From Hahella sp050299855 (GTDB lineage Bacteria; Pseudomonadota; Gammaproteobacteria; Pseudomonadales; Oleiphilaceae): 64,000 nucleotides of DNA. Below the pieces are notes generated by a model. That model was not told the DNA's origin. It made no database searches and worked only from the letters and a program-made list of their open reading frames with translations. Made by a program: the position numbers and the translations under genes. This document shows positions 36,372 through 45,034 of the stretch, piece by piece (within the stretch, counting starts at the first letter, position 1; every line of letters begins with the position of its first letter). The stretch spans positions 124,001-188,000 of the forward strand of contig JBNKWQ010000030.1 of NCBI GenBank assembly GCA_050299855.1. Direction: 5' to 3'.

Positions 36372-37844
36372 CTACTGCAATACTACGTCAAATTGCTCCT
36401 GTGTATAGAGCATTTCCACCTGGAAGCGAATTCGCTTACTGATAAAAGTTTCCAGATCAGCCACACTGTCGGATTGTTCATCCAGCAGTAAATCGACTAC
36501 GGCCTGAGAGGCCAGAACCAAATAGCTTTGAGCATCATAGGTACGGTTAATCCGTAAAATTTCACGAAAGATCTCATAACAAACTGTCTGCGCAGTCTTC
36601 ACCGTGCCACGGCCATCACAGGCCGGACAGGGTTCGCAAAGCATCTGCCCCAAACTTTCAGTGGTTCGCTTACGGGTCATTTCCACCAACCCGAGCTCAC
36701 TGACGCAACTGATCTTGGTTTTCGCATGATCCCGCTCGAGCATTTTCTCCAGCATCCGCAAGACTTGTCTTTTATGTTCCTCGTCTTCCATGTCGATAAA
36801 ATCGAGGATGATGATGCCCCCCAAATTACGCAACCTGAGCTGCCTGGCGATTGCCCTGGCAGCCTCCAGGTTGGTCTTGAAGATGGTTTCCTCCAGATTA
36901 CGATGGCCAACAAAAGCGCCAGTATTCACATCTATTGTGGTCATGGCTTCGGTCTGGTCAATAATCAGATAGCCACCAGATTTCAACTGCACCTTGCGGC
37001 TGAGGGCTTTTTGCAGCTCATCTTCTACGCTGTACAAATCAAAGATGGGACGCTCGCCGGGATAGTATTCTATCTTGGACACAATCTCGGTGACGTAATC
37101 CTGCACAAACTGGGCAGCCTTCTGATAACTCTCCCGCGAGTCAATGCGTATTTTCTCCGTATAAGGCCGAACCAGGTCTCGCAGTGTCCTAACGTATAGG
37201 GGCAAGTCTTCATAAATGGGGATAGGGCCGGTGGCAGATTTGATTTTTTCCTCCAGCGATAACCAAAGACGCTGCAGGAAAACGATATCGACTTCCAATT
37301 CCTCGGCACCGACCCCTTCTGCTGCGGTGCGGATGATAAAACCATTAGCCCCTGTACTTGACTCCCCCCGTTCAGCGCAGGTCTGAATAAGATCCCGCAG
37401 CCGGTCGCGCTCCTGCTCATCCTCTATGCGCTGGGAAATACCAATATGGTCATTTCCCGGCATGTAAACCAGGTATCTGGAAGGCACTGAAAGCTGTGTC
37501 GTCAACCTGGCGCCTTTGGTTCCGATAGGGTCCTTGGTGACCTGCACTACCAACGACTGCCCTTCCCTCAACAACGTGCTGATATCCGGATGCTTGCCGT
37601 TTTTGTCTTCCTGGTTGGGGCTAATAATGTCTGAAGCGTGGATAAAGGCTGCACGCTCCAGCCCAATATCAACAAATGCAGCTTCCATACCCGGCAATAC
37701 TCTGGCGACTTTGCCCTTGTAAATGTTGCCGACGATGCCACGGCGCTGACTGCGCTCAATATATACTTCCTGCAACATCCCGTTTTCCACTACCGCGACG
37801 CGGGTTTCCACCGGAGTTACGTTAATCAGAATTTCCTCGCTCAT
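36372..37844 (-). CDS. rng: Ribonuclease G
   Basis: This 490-residue RNase E/G family protein has an S1 domain near residues 35-130 (YKGKVARVLPGMEAAFVDIGLERAAFIH), the 5' sensor and DNase I-like catalytic region with IIILDFIDMEDEEH holding the magnesium-binding Asp residues, and the zinc-link CPACDGRG. It lacks RNase E's long C-terminal scaffold. It matures 16S rRNA 5' ends and degrades some mRNAs. Its place after maf in the mre-maf-rng cluster is standard. Confidence 0.96.
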   Translation of the reverse strand: MSEEILINVTPVETRVAVVENGMLQEVYIERSQRRGIVGNIYKGKVARVLPGMEAAFVDIGLERAAFIHASDIISPNQEDKNGKHPDISTLLREGQSLVVQVTKDPIGTKGARLTTQLSVPSRYLVYMPGNDHIGISQRIEDEQERDRLRDLIQTCAERGESSTGANGFIIRTAAEGVGAEELEVDIVFLQRLWLSLEEKIKSATGPIPIYEDLPLYVRTLRDLVRPYTEKIRIDSRESYQKAAQFVQDYVTEIVSKIEYYPGERPIFDLYSVEDELQKALSRKVQLKSGGYLIIDQTEAMTTIDVNTGAFVGHRNLEETIFKTNLEAARAIARQLRLRNLGGIIILDFIDMEDEEHKRQVLRMLEKMLERDHAKTKISCVSELGLVEMTRKRTTESLGQMLCEPCPACDGRGTVKTAQTVCYEIFREILRINRTYDAQSYLVLASQAVVDLLLDEQSDSVADLETFISKRIRFQVEMLYTQEQFDVVLQ

Positions 37845-37845
37845 G

Positions 37846-38526
37846 CTACGCTATCGTTCCCAAATCTATTCCAAACCGGTTGAGTAGTGCTGTTGTTTCA
37901 CATAAAGGCAAACCAACAATCGACGAATAACTACCATCAATTCGCTCGACAAACAGACCTCCGTGACCCTGAATTCCATATGCACCGGCCTTATCTATCG
38001 GTTCACCCGTGTTCCAGTACCACTCAATATCTTTATTGGTGAGTTCTCTGAACTTTACCTGACTGCACACCACAATTGTTTCCTGGGGCGGTGCATGCTG
38101 GCGCAGGGCCTCCTGGCGCAGGGCTTCCTGGCGCAGGGCTTCCTGGCTCGGGGCATACGGCCATGCTTCCTGAGGCTCCCCTCCACAAAGTGATACCGCC
38201 GTATAAACCTGATGCCAACGTCCGGAAAGCCTCATTAATATGCGCTTAGCATCGGCAAAACCTTCTGGCTTACCCAGTATTTCCTGCTGACAGACGACAG
38301 TCGTATCTGCCCCCAAGACCGGGGGATTTAGCCCTTCCTGACAAGCAGCTTGGTAAACAGTCTGCGCCTTGGCTGCTGCCAGGCGTTTGACATAGAGTTC
38401 GGCATCCTCATCCTGCAAGACGGACTCGTCTATATCGGCATGACGCACCTCGAACTCAATTCCAAGAAGTCGTAACAGAGCATGACGTCTTGGAGAAGCG
38501 GAAGCCAGAATCAGCGGACTATCCAT
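37846..38526 (-). CDS. maf: Maf-family nucleoside triphosphate pyrophosphatase with a repeat insertion
   Basis: This protein has all Maf motifs: LILASASPRRHALL, VLGADTTVVC, the GKPEGFADAKRIL helix, KAGAYGIQGHGG and GSYSSIVGLPLCET. It hydrolyses non-canonical or surplus nucleotides (dTTP/UTP in the YhdE branch). At 226 residues it is about 30 longer than usual. The extra length is an insertion after TAVSLCGG, made of three exact EALRQ repeats and flanking Ala/Pro/Gln-rich residues, in a surface loop between two strands. All catalytic motifs lie outside it. ATG 38526 is preferred to a TTG two codons earlier. Confidence 0.93.
   Translation of the reverse strand: MDSPLILASASPRRHALLRLLGIEFEVRHADIDESVLQDEDAELYVKRLAAAKAQTVYQAACQEGLNPPVLGADTTVVCQQEILGKPEGFADAKRILMRLSGRWHQVYTAVSLCGGEPQEAWPYAPSQEALRQEALRQEALRQHAPPQETIVVCSQVKFRELTNKDIEWYWNTGEPIDKAGAYGIQGHGGLFVERIDGSYSSIVGLPLCETTALLNRFGIDLGTIA
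38098..38157. repeat. 15-bp in-frame minisatellite inside maf
   Basis: CTGGCGCAGGGCYTC occurs three times (38098-38112, 38113-38127, 38128-38142; first copy has one C/T difference) and a degenerate fourth follows at 38143-38157. As the unit is 15 bases the frame is kept, giving the EALRQ repeats of the Maf protein. Confidence 0.92.
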
Positions 38527-38992
38527 GGTCAAACCGATTGAGAAGCAGTTTCATCGGCGGCCAGACCAAAGCAGATGTAAATGCGGCCAGCATATAGGCC
38601 ATATCAGGTGCAGGAGTGTGAAGGACACCATGCAGCCAGCGATAAAGCATGAGAACGATACCGACAATAATGAATACCACAAAGGATTGTTGCATGATTG
38701 GGTACATTTGTAACCGCTGAATCATGGTCAGGACCAGATAACCCTGTAATCCTAAAGCCAGTGCGTGCACGCCAAGGGTACCGCCTACCAACACATCCCA
38801 ACACAGACCTACGCACCAGCCGACGATTATGCCGAAATTGGCAGGATGTCGAAGTGTCCAGTAGAACATCACCAGCGTAATCATTTCCGGGCGCAGAAAA
38901 GCCCATATTCCAGATAGAGGGACAACTGCGATGCACAAAGCGAGAAGCAGACTGGTGGCGAAGAGAAGGTAATTTGGGTCATCCCGAGCCAT
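38519..38992 (-). CDS. mreD: Rod shape-determining protein MreD
   Basis: This 157-residue, very hydrophobic protein has about five membrane segments (YLLFATSLLLALCIAVVPL at the start; VVFIIVGIVLMLYRWLHG near the end) and the family motif GLCWDVLVGGTLGVHALALGLQGYL. ATG 38992 is chosen because AAGG precedes it and MARDDPNY starts the conserved region; the open frame upstream overlaps mreC. MreD is the integral membrane part of the elongasome. The end overlaps the maf start by a few bases. Confidence 0.93.
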   Translation of the reverse strand: MARDDPNYLLFATSLLLALCIAVVPLSGIWAFLRPEMITLVMFYWTLRHPANFGIIVGWCVGLCWDVLVGGTLGVHALALGLQGYLVLTMIQRLQMYPIMQQSFVVFIIVGIVLMLYRWLHGVLHTPAPDMAYMLAAFTSALVWPPMKLLLNRFDHG

Positions 38993-39002
38993 TACTTCAA
39001 CC

Positions 39003-39899
39003 TTATTCAGCTGAAGCTGGTTGCCCGGCTGTAGTAGCTGGGGATTCTGCGCTTGTTGAAGAACTTCGCTCTCCCCCCGTCTGTTTGCGAAACACCATAA
39101 GTATGTGCCTGCTGCGGTTAAGTTCTGCAAGTGGCCTTGCCGTCACACGCGCAAAAGGCTCACCGGGATCATGCACAATGGACTGGACGACAGCAACCGG
39201 ATAGCCTGGGGGGAACTTTCCGCCAAGCCCGGAACTCACCAGCAAATCGCCCTCCACAATATCTGCCGTGTCTGGAATATTAACCAGTTCTAACCGGTCC
39301 AGCATACCGACACCGACCAGGATTCCCCTGACACCATTGCGAGTCACCTGAATAGGCAATGCATGGTTGTTGTCAGAAATCAGCAACACCCTTGAGGACA
39401 AAGGAGACACTTGAGTTACCTGCCCAAATAGCCCTTGCGAATCAAGCACTGGCTGGCCCACAAAAATTCCATCATCACTGCCCTTGTTGACAACAACTTC
39501 ATGGGTATAGGGATCAGGATTGATACCCATTATCTCCGCGACCAAGACGGAATCATCGACTATGGATGAGGCGTTAAGCAGCTCTCTAAGTCGGTTAACC
39601 TCGGCAGACAGTGACGCCAGACGCTGGGATTTTGCCTCAAGAATCAATAAGCGATTTCGTAGCCCTTCATTTTCTTCCTGCAGCTCAGAGCGTGACTTCA
39701 TGGTGTCCTCAGTCCAGGCGAATAGATCGTCCGGTGCACTGGCCACCCATTGGATAGGAGCCACCATAGTTGCCAAAATCTGGCGTAGCGGAGAAGTAAA
39801 TTTGAAATGAGAGTCGGCCAGAATAAGACCTACCGATAGAGCGGCCACCAATATCATTCGTGCGCCTAAAAATGGCCCTTCGACGAAGATATTTTTAAT
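39003..39899 (-). CDS. mreC: Rod shape-determining protein MreC, probable ATT start
   Basis: The protein has one membrane helix (MILVAALSVGLILADSH), a coiled coil (SELQEENEGLRNRLLILEAKSQRLASLSAEVNRLRELL in parts) and the two beta-barrel MreC domain (VVNKGSDDGIFVGQPVLDSQGLFGQV, VSSGLGGKFPPGYPVA). It links MreB to the wall synthases. Family members start M-K-x-[IL]-F directly before the helix. In this frame that position is an ATT codon (39899-39897) with AGGAG 7 bases upstream; no ATG, GTG or TTG gives a similar start. The frame stays open to a TTG at 40010, but those 37 extra residues look non-coding. A 298-residue product is proposed. Confidence 0.85.
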   Translation of the reverse strand: MKNIFVEGPFLGARMILVAALSVGLILADSHFKFTSPLRQILATMVAPIQWVASAPDDLFAWTEDTMKSRSELQEENEGLRNRLLILEAKSQRLASLSAEVNRLRELLNASSIVDDSVLVAEIMGINPDPYTHEVVVNKGSDDGIFVGQPVLDSQGLFGQVTQVSPLSSRVLLISDNNHALPIQVTRNGVRGILVGVGMLDRLELVNIPDTADIVEGDLLVSSGLGGKFPPGYPVAVVQSIVHDPGEPFARVTARPLAELNRSRHILMVFRKQTGGERSSSTSAESPATTAGQPASAE

Positions 39900-40052
39900 A
39901 CCCGCTCTCCTGTAACGTAATAGATAGTAGGGGGTGAAACCGATATCAAACCCTGGAGACCTGTCCAGGGGCAACACGACTATATTGGTAACAGCCGACT
40001 CAGGGACCAATCATTGATTGGTCTGGTCGCCAAAAACACTACAATAAATAGA

Positions 40053-41090
40053 CTACTCCATAAAGAATAGACCAGAACCACGCTTATCAATAACTTCCAG
40101 GGCACGACCGCCACCTCTGGCCACACATGTCAGAGGGTCGTCGGCAACAATTACTGGCAAGCCGGTTTCTTCGGTAAGCAGATTATCAAGCCCTCGTAAA
40201 AGCGCGCCGCCACCCGTTAGCACGATACCACGCTCGGCAATATCAGAAGCCAGTTCTGGTGGAGACTGCTCCAGAGCACTTTTCACGGCCTGAACAATAG
40301 TCGCCAGTGCTTCCTGAAGAGCTTCAAGAATTTCTTCACTATTCAGTGTAAAGCTGCGGGGCACCCCTTCCGCCAGATTTCGGCCGCGAACATCTATTTC
40401 GCGCAACTCCAGCCCTTCATAGGCACAGCCGATTTCCTGCTTGATGCGCTCAGCTGTTGCATCACCTATCAGGCTGCCATAATTGCGGCGTACGTAGGTG
40501 GCAATGGCTTCGTCAAACTTATCTCCACCAACTCGTACAGAGTCGGCGTTAACAATGCCATTCAGTGAAATAATGGCAATTTCAGTTGTGCCGCCACCAA
40601 TATCCACCACCATGGAGCCACTAGCTTCTTCCACCGGAAGGCCAGCGCCAATTGCAGCGGCCATCGGCTCTTCGATCAGATAAACTTCACGGGCACCGGC
40701 ACCAAGGGCTGATTCACGAATTGCCTTACGTTCAACCTGGGTTGATCGACTGGGAATACACACCAGAACACGAGGACTGGGAGTAATAAAACTGTTCTCA
40801 TGTACTTTATGAATAAAATGCTGAAGCATTTTTTCCGTCACATGAAAATCTGCTATAACACCGTCTTTAAGGGGGCGAATAGCGGTTATATTGCCCGGAG
40901 TACGCCCCAACATCCGTTTTGCTTCTGCGCCCACTGCCGCAACACTTTTCTGGGCACCCTGGTTGCGAATAGCCACAACGGAGGGTTCATTTAATACGAT
41001 CCCGCGACCGCGCACATATATAAGGGTGTTGGCGGTCCCCAGATCTATAGATAAATCGCTGGAAAAAAGTCCACGTAATCGTTTAAACAT
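40053..41090 (-). CDS. mreB: Rod shape-determining protein MreB
   Basis: This 345-residue bacterial actin has DLSIDLGTANTLIY (phosphate 1), VDIGGGTTEIAII (phosphate 2) and ERGIVLTGGGALLRGLDNLL (adenosine motif), with an amphipathic N-terminus MFKRLRGLF for membrane contact. It organises sidewall synthesis and rod shape. It is the first gene of mreB-mreC-mreD-maf-rng-yhdP-nitrilase and is divergent from gatC. Confidence 0.98.
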   Translation of the reverse strand: MFKRLRGLFSSDLSIDLGTANTLIYVRGRGIVLNEPSVVAIRNQGAQKSVAAVGAEAKRMLGRTPGNITAIRPLKDGVIADFHVTEKMLQHFIHKVHENSFITPSPRVLVCIPSRSTQVERKAIRESALGAGAREVYLIEEPMAAAIGAGLPVEEASGSMVVDIGGGTTEIAIISLNGIVNADSVRVGGDKFDEAIATYVRRNYGSLIGDATAERIKQEIGCAYEGLELREIDVRGRNLAEGVPRSFTLNSEEILEALQEALATIVQAVKSALEQSPPELASDIAERGIVLTGGGALLRGLDNLLTEETGLPVIVADDPLTCVARGGGRALEVIDKRGSGLFFME

Positions 41091-41532
41091 CGAGTGTTAG
41101 AATCCGTAATTGTTCAGGTTGGGCATGCTGCGCAACTTTAACAGTGGCAACGTATCAGAGCAAGCGGCATTTGCCCGCCGTTACAGGCTTGGGGGGCCAC
41201 TTTTAATGCTACTTCCCGGCAAAAAAGCCTGATTAATTTTTCTTTAAAGTTTACAGGCACTGTATGCACACACTTATAATAGACGGCTTTTAATCATCAT
41301 GCCGGAGCATTCTACAAATCTGCGTAAATGGTCTCGGTTAACCTGACGTCGAAGAGACTGAATTCGGCTTATCGACAACTGGTCATAACCACCACGCAGG
41401 ATTCGCCGGCTAAAGATACACATATTATAGACCGCAGCCCCAGCAATTTTCCGTATTAATAGTGTAAGCTGCCGGAATACAGCATGTGGAACCCCACTTG
41501 CAGTAAAGCGGGTCAACAAACGGGAGAGAAAT
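41091..41532. other. 442-base divergent region between mreB and gatC
   Basis: No gene is supported: the 95-codon minus-strand frame here overlaps gatC and lacks protein features. A plus-strand TATAAT at 41275-41280 with TTTACA 19 bases upstream (41250-41255) is a candidate promoter, but it would give a gatC leader of about 245 bases. TATTAT at 41423-41428 is an alternative -10 nearer gatC. Confidence 0.45.
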
Positions 41533-41820
41533 GTGACGATCCAGTCTGATGAATTGGTCAAAATTGCCTACCTGGCAAAGCTGGAGATTGATCCTGCGAG
41601 CAGTGCCAAACTGGCTCAGGACCTTGACCAGATCCTTAATTTTGTGGATCAGATGCAAGCAGTCGATACCAGTACAGTAGAACCGTTGAGCAATCCGCTG
41701 GAAATGACTCAACGCCTGCGTCCTGATGTGGTTGACGAGAGCAACCAGCGCGAGGCTTTTCAAAGCATCGCCCCGGCGACAGAAGCCGGACTTTATCTCG
41801 TACCCAAAGTCATCGAATAA
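41533..41820 (+). CDS. gatC: Asp-tRNA(Asn)/Glu-tRNA(Gln) amidotransferase subunit C
   Basis: This 95-residue protein shows the GatC pattern: LVKIAYLAKLEIDPASSAKLAQDLDQILNFVDQMQAVDTS in sections, then EPLSNPLEMTQRLRPDVV, and the Pro-Lys-Val-Ile-Glu end. It wraps GatA and GatB. Start is GTG 41533 with GGGAGAG 5 bases upstream; an overlapping ATG at 41531 is out of frame. First gene of gatCAB. Confidence 0.95.
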   Translation: MTIQSDELVKIAYLAKLEIDPASSAKLAQDLDQILNFVDQMQAVDTSTVEPLSNPLEMTQRLRPDVVDESNQREAFQSIAPATEAGLYLVPKVIE

Positions 41821-41879
41821 ACACGACGCTTTCAGGACAACGACGGGTATTGCCTCAATCGCTTAACTAAGAGTTCATC

Positions 41880-43331
41880 ATGCAACCAAATTCAATAAGT
41901 GACCTGCTTAAAGGTCTCGCCGACAAGGACTACTCCTCCGAAGAAATCACCCGCACCTACCTCGACAGGATCAAGCGGCACAACCAGACACTTAACTGTT
42001 TTATCAGTGTAACGGAAGATCAGGCGATTGCTGCCGCCAAGGCTTCAGATGAACGCCGGGCTGCGGGCCAGGCAGGCACCTTGGAAGGGATACCCGTTGC
42101 CCATAAAGATCTTTTTTGTACCGCAGGTATCAAGACAACCTGCGCCTCACGCATGCTGGAAAACTTTATTCCACCTTATGAATCAACGGTGACACAGAAA
42201 TTTCAGGCTGCTGGAACGGTGTGTCTGGGCAAAACCAACATGGACGAGTTCGCGATGGGCTCGTCCAATGAAAATAGCTATTTCGGCCCCGTTAAAAATC
42301 CCTGGAATACTGAATTTGTACCCGGCGGCTCCTCAGGTGGCTCTGCTGCTGCAGTCGCCGCAGGATTATGTGCGGCCGCGACCGGCACTGACACCGGAGG
42401 CTCTATTCGCCAGCCGGCAGCATTCTGCGGTATTACCGGCCTTAAGCCAACTTACGGCCGCGTCTCCCGCCTGGGTATGATCGCCTTTGCCTCCAGCCTG
42501 GATCAGGGTGGCCCTATGGCCAGAACTGCTGAAGATACAGCATTATTGTTAAATGTCATGGCGGGGCACGATCCCAAGGACTCCACCAGCTCCACCCATC
42601 AAACTGAAGACTATACTGCCGAACTCAATAAAAAACTGTCCGGACTACGCATCGGCCTGCCAAAAGAATACTTCTCCGACAAACTGGACAGCGAAGTCGG
42701 TCGCGCCCTGGAAGCGGCCATTAAAGTTTACGAGTCCCTGGGCGCCCAGTTTGCGGAAATATCATTACCCCATACTGAGCTTTCCGTCCCCGCTTACTAT
42801 GTTATTGCTCCTGCGGAGGCCTCTGCTAACCTTTCGCGGTTTGATGGGGTACGTTATGGCCATCGCTGTGAAGCCCCAAAAGACCTGGAAGATTTATACC
42901 TGCGCTCAAGAGCCGAAGGATTTGGCCCTGAGGTACAGCGACGTATTCTGATTGGCACCTATGCACTTTCTGCAGGGTATTTTGAGGCCTACTATCGTCA
43001 GGCTCAGAAAATCAGACGTCTGATCAAGGATGATTTTGTTAGTGCTTTCGGTGAGGTGGACGCCATTCTCAGCCCGACCACGCCAGGCGCATCCTTCAAA
43101 ATCGGCAGCAAGACCAGCGACCCCATACAGATGTACCTGGAAGATATATTCACCATCCCCACCAGCCTGGCGGGCTTGCCGGCCATGGCACTCCCTTGTG
43201 GCGACATACAGGGACTGCCGGTGGGAATGCAATTGATTGGAAATTACTTCAATGAGAGCAGACTGCTCAACATTGCGCATCGCTTTCAGCAAGCTACTGA
43301 CTGGCATCAACGGACACCATCGCTGGACTGA
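41880..43331 (+). CDS. gatA: Asp-tRNA(Asn)/Glu-tRNA(Gln) amidotransferase subunit A
   Basis: This 483-residue amidase has the Ser-cisSer-Lys triad: Lys76 (PVAHKDLFC), Ser151 (PGGSSGGSAAAVA) and Ser175 (TGTDTGGSIRQP). It liberates ammonia from glutamine and channels it to GatB for transamidation of Glu-tRNA(Gln) or Asp-tRNA(Asn). Full family length with no odd feature. It lies 59 bases after gatC. Confidence 0.97.
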   Translation: MQPNSISDLLKGLADKDYSSEEITRTYLDRIKRHNQTLNCFISVTEDQAIAAAKASDERRAAGQAGTLEGIPVAHKDLFCTAGIKTTCASRMLENFIPPYESTVTQKFQAAGTVCLGKTNMDEFAMGSSNENSYFGPVKNPWNTEFVPGGSSGGSAAAVAAGLCAAATGTDTGGSIRQPAAFCGITGLKPTYGRVSRLGMIAFASSLDQGGPMARTAEDTALLLNVMAGHDPKDSTSSTHQTEDYTAELNKKLSGLRIGLPKEYFSDKLDSEVGRALEAAIKVYESLGAQFAEISLPHTELSVPAYYVIAPAEASANLSRFDGVRYGHRCEAPKDLEDLYLRSRAEGFGPEVQRRILIGTYALSAGYFEAYYRQAQKIRRLIKDDFVSAFGEVDAILSPTTPGASFKIGSKTSDPIQMYLEDIFTIPTSLAGLPAMALPCGDIQGLPVGMQLIGNYFNESRLLNIAHRFQQATDWHQRTPSLD

Positions 43332-43470
43332 GAGACTGTCATTCGTTCAAAGCCGGAGACCGGCCCGGACTGACGCCGACTGCCAATCAGACGGCGTAAA
43401 TAACGATTAAAAATACACTAAACTGCCTTCATCTCTGTGAAGTCAGGCTGCGAAACTAAGAGGTTACAAA

Positions 43471-44916
43471 ATGGAATGGGAAGTGGTTATTGGGCTTGAG
43501 GTTCACGTTCAGCTCGCCACCAAATCCAAGATCTTCTCCGGTGCCAGCGTTGCCTTTGGTGCCGAACCCAACACCCAGGCCTGCGCAGTTGATCTGGCCA
43601 TGCCCGGGATGCTTCCGGTAATGAATGAGGAAGCAGTACGCATGGCGGTGAAATTTGGCCTCGGAGTTGGAGCTGAAGTAGCAGAGCGCTCGGTATTCGA
43701 CCGCAAGAACTACTTTTACCCCGACCTCCCCAAAGGTTATCAGATCAGCCAGTTGGATTACCCCATCGTAAAAACCGGCGAGATCGACATACAATTGGAA
43801 GACGGTGCCCGCAAAACCATAGGCGTTACCCGGGCTCATCTGGAAGAGGATGCCGGTAAAAGCCTGCATGAAGATTTTCACGGCATGACCGGCATTGACC
43901 TGAATCGTGCCGGCACACCGTTACTCGAAATAGTGTCAGAACCGGATCTACGCAGCGCTAAAGAAGCTGTAGCCTATTTACGCAAGCTACATTCCATCGT
44001 CACCTATCTGGGTATTTCCGATGGCGATATGTCCCAGGGCTCAATGCGCTGCGACTGCAACGTATCCCTGCGACCCAAGGGGCAGGAAGAATTCGGTACC
44101 AGGACTGAAATCAAAAACGTCAACTCCTTCCGTTTTGTCGAGAAAGCCATCAACAGCGAAATAGAGCGGCAAATGGACATTCTTGAGGATGGCGGCAGCA
44201 TCGTCCAGGAAACCCGCCTGTATGACGCCGACAAAGACGAAACCCGTTCCATGCGCAGTAAGGAATTTGCCAACGATTACCGCTACTTCCCCGACCCCGA
44301 CCTGCTCCCCATCGTCATCGACCAGGCCTACATCGAAGACGTCCGTAAAACCCTACCGGAATTGCCGGAGGCAAAAATTGCACGATTCTGCGAGCAATAT
44401 GAACTGTCGCTGACAGATGCCAGCATTCTGGCCAATTCACGGGAACAGGCAGATTTCTTTGAAGAGGCAGCGGTCACCGCTGGCGATGCCAAACTGGCTG
44501 CCAACTGGATTATGGGTGAGCTGGCCAAATACCTGAATCAGAACGGCCTGGAAATCACCCAATGTCCGATTAACGCCAAAGCGTTGGGTGGATTAATCCT
44601 GCGCATCAAGGACAACACCATTTCCGGCAAAATCGCCAAAGATGTGTTTGATGTCATGTGGACAGAGGGTGGAGAAGCCGACGCAATCATTGAAGCCAAG
44701 GGATTGAAGCAGGTCACAGACACCGGTGCCATTGAGGTAATTGTGGATGAAGTACTGGCTAACAATGCCGGACAAGTCGAACAGTATCGCGCGGCGGATG
44801 AAGCAAAACGCGGCAAAATGCTAGGTTTCTTTGTGGGCCAAACCATGAAAGCCTCTAAGGGCAAGGCTAACCCGCAACAGGTCAATGAAATACTGCGAAA
44901 AAAATTAGACGGCTAA
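43471..44916 (+). CDS. gatB: Asp-tRNA(Asn)/Glu-tRNA(Gln) amidotransferase subunit B
   Basis: This 481-residue protein begins MEWEVVIGLEVHVQLATKSK, with the GatB signature region DFHGMTGIDLNRAGTPLLEIVSEPD (read in parts) and RCDCNVSLRP, and a C-terminal YqeY-like tail domain (LGFFVGQTMKASKGKANPQQVNEIL) that contacts tRNA. The kinase and transamidase site is formed by the N-terminal cradle domain. Terminator follows at once, closing the gatCAB unit. Confidence 0.97.
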   Translation: MEWEVVIGLEVHVQLATKSKIFSGASVAFGAEPNTQACAVDLAMPGMLPVMNEEAVRMAVKFGLGVGAEVAERSVFDRKNYFYPDLPKGYQISQLDYPIVKTGEIDIQLEDGARKTIGVTRAHLEEDAGKSLHEDFHGMTGIDLNRAGTPLLEIVSEPDLRSAKEAVAYLRKLHSIVTYLGISDGDMSQGSMRCDCNVSLRPKGQEEFGTRTEIKNVNSFRFVEKAINSEIERQMDILEDGGSIVQETRLYDADKDETRSMRSKEFANDYRYFPDPDLLPIVIDQAYIEDVRKTLPELPEAKIARFCEQYELSLTDASILANSREQADFFEEAAVTAGDAKLAANWIMGELAKYLNQNGLEITQCPINAKALGGLILRIKDNTISGKIAKDVFDVMWTEGGEADAIIEAKGLKQVTDTGAIEVIVDEVLANNAGQVEQYRAADEAKRGKMLGFFVGQTMKASKGKANPQQVNEILRKKLDG

Positions 44917-44948
44917 TTCAAATTCAGAGCACTTTTTTTGCAGTAACA

Positions 44949-44977
44949 AAAAGCCCGGAACATTCCGGGTTTTTTTA
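44949..44977 (+). terminator. Rho-independent terminator after gatB
   Basis: CCCGGA (44954-44959) pairs with TCCGGG (44964-44969) around ACAT, preceded by an A-run and followed by seven T residues. Confidence 0.88.
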
Positions 44978-45034
44978 TAAGCAAACCGAACACATACTCA
45001 CAGGAGCATGCTCTCCGCTCAAGCAGCCATTTCC

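Noticed and set aside
39900..40010. 37-residue N-terminal extension of MreC from TTG 40010
   Set aside because: There is no ribosome site, the residues do not resemble the family's start, and a strong AGGAG lies before the ATT at 39899.
41274..41561. 95-codon minus-strand frame between mreB and gatC
   Set aside because: It runs into gatC on the opposite strand and resembles no known family; the region is better explained as a divergent promoter.
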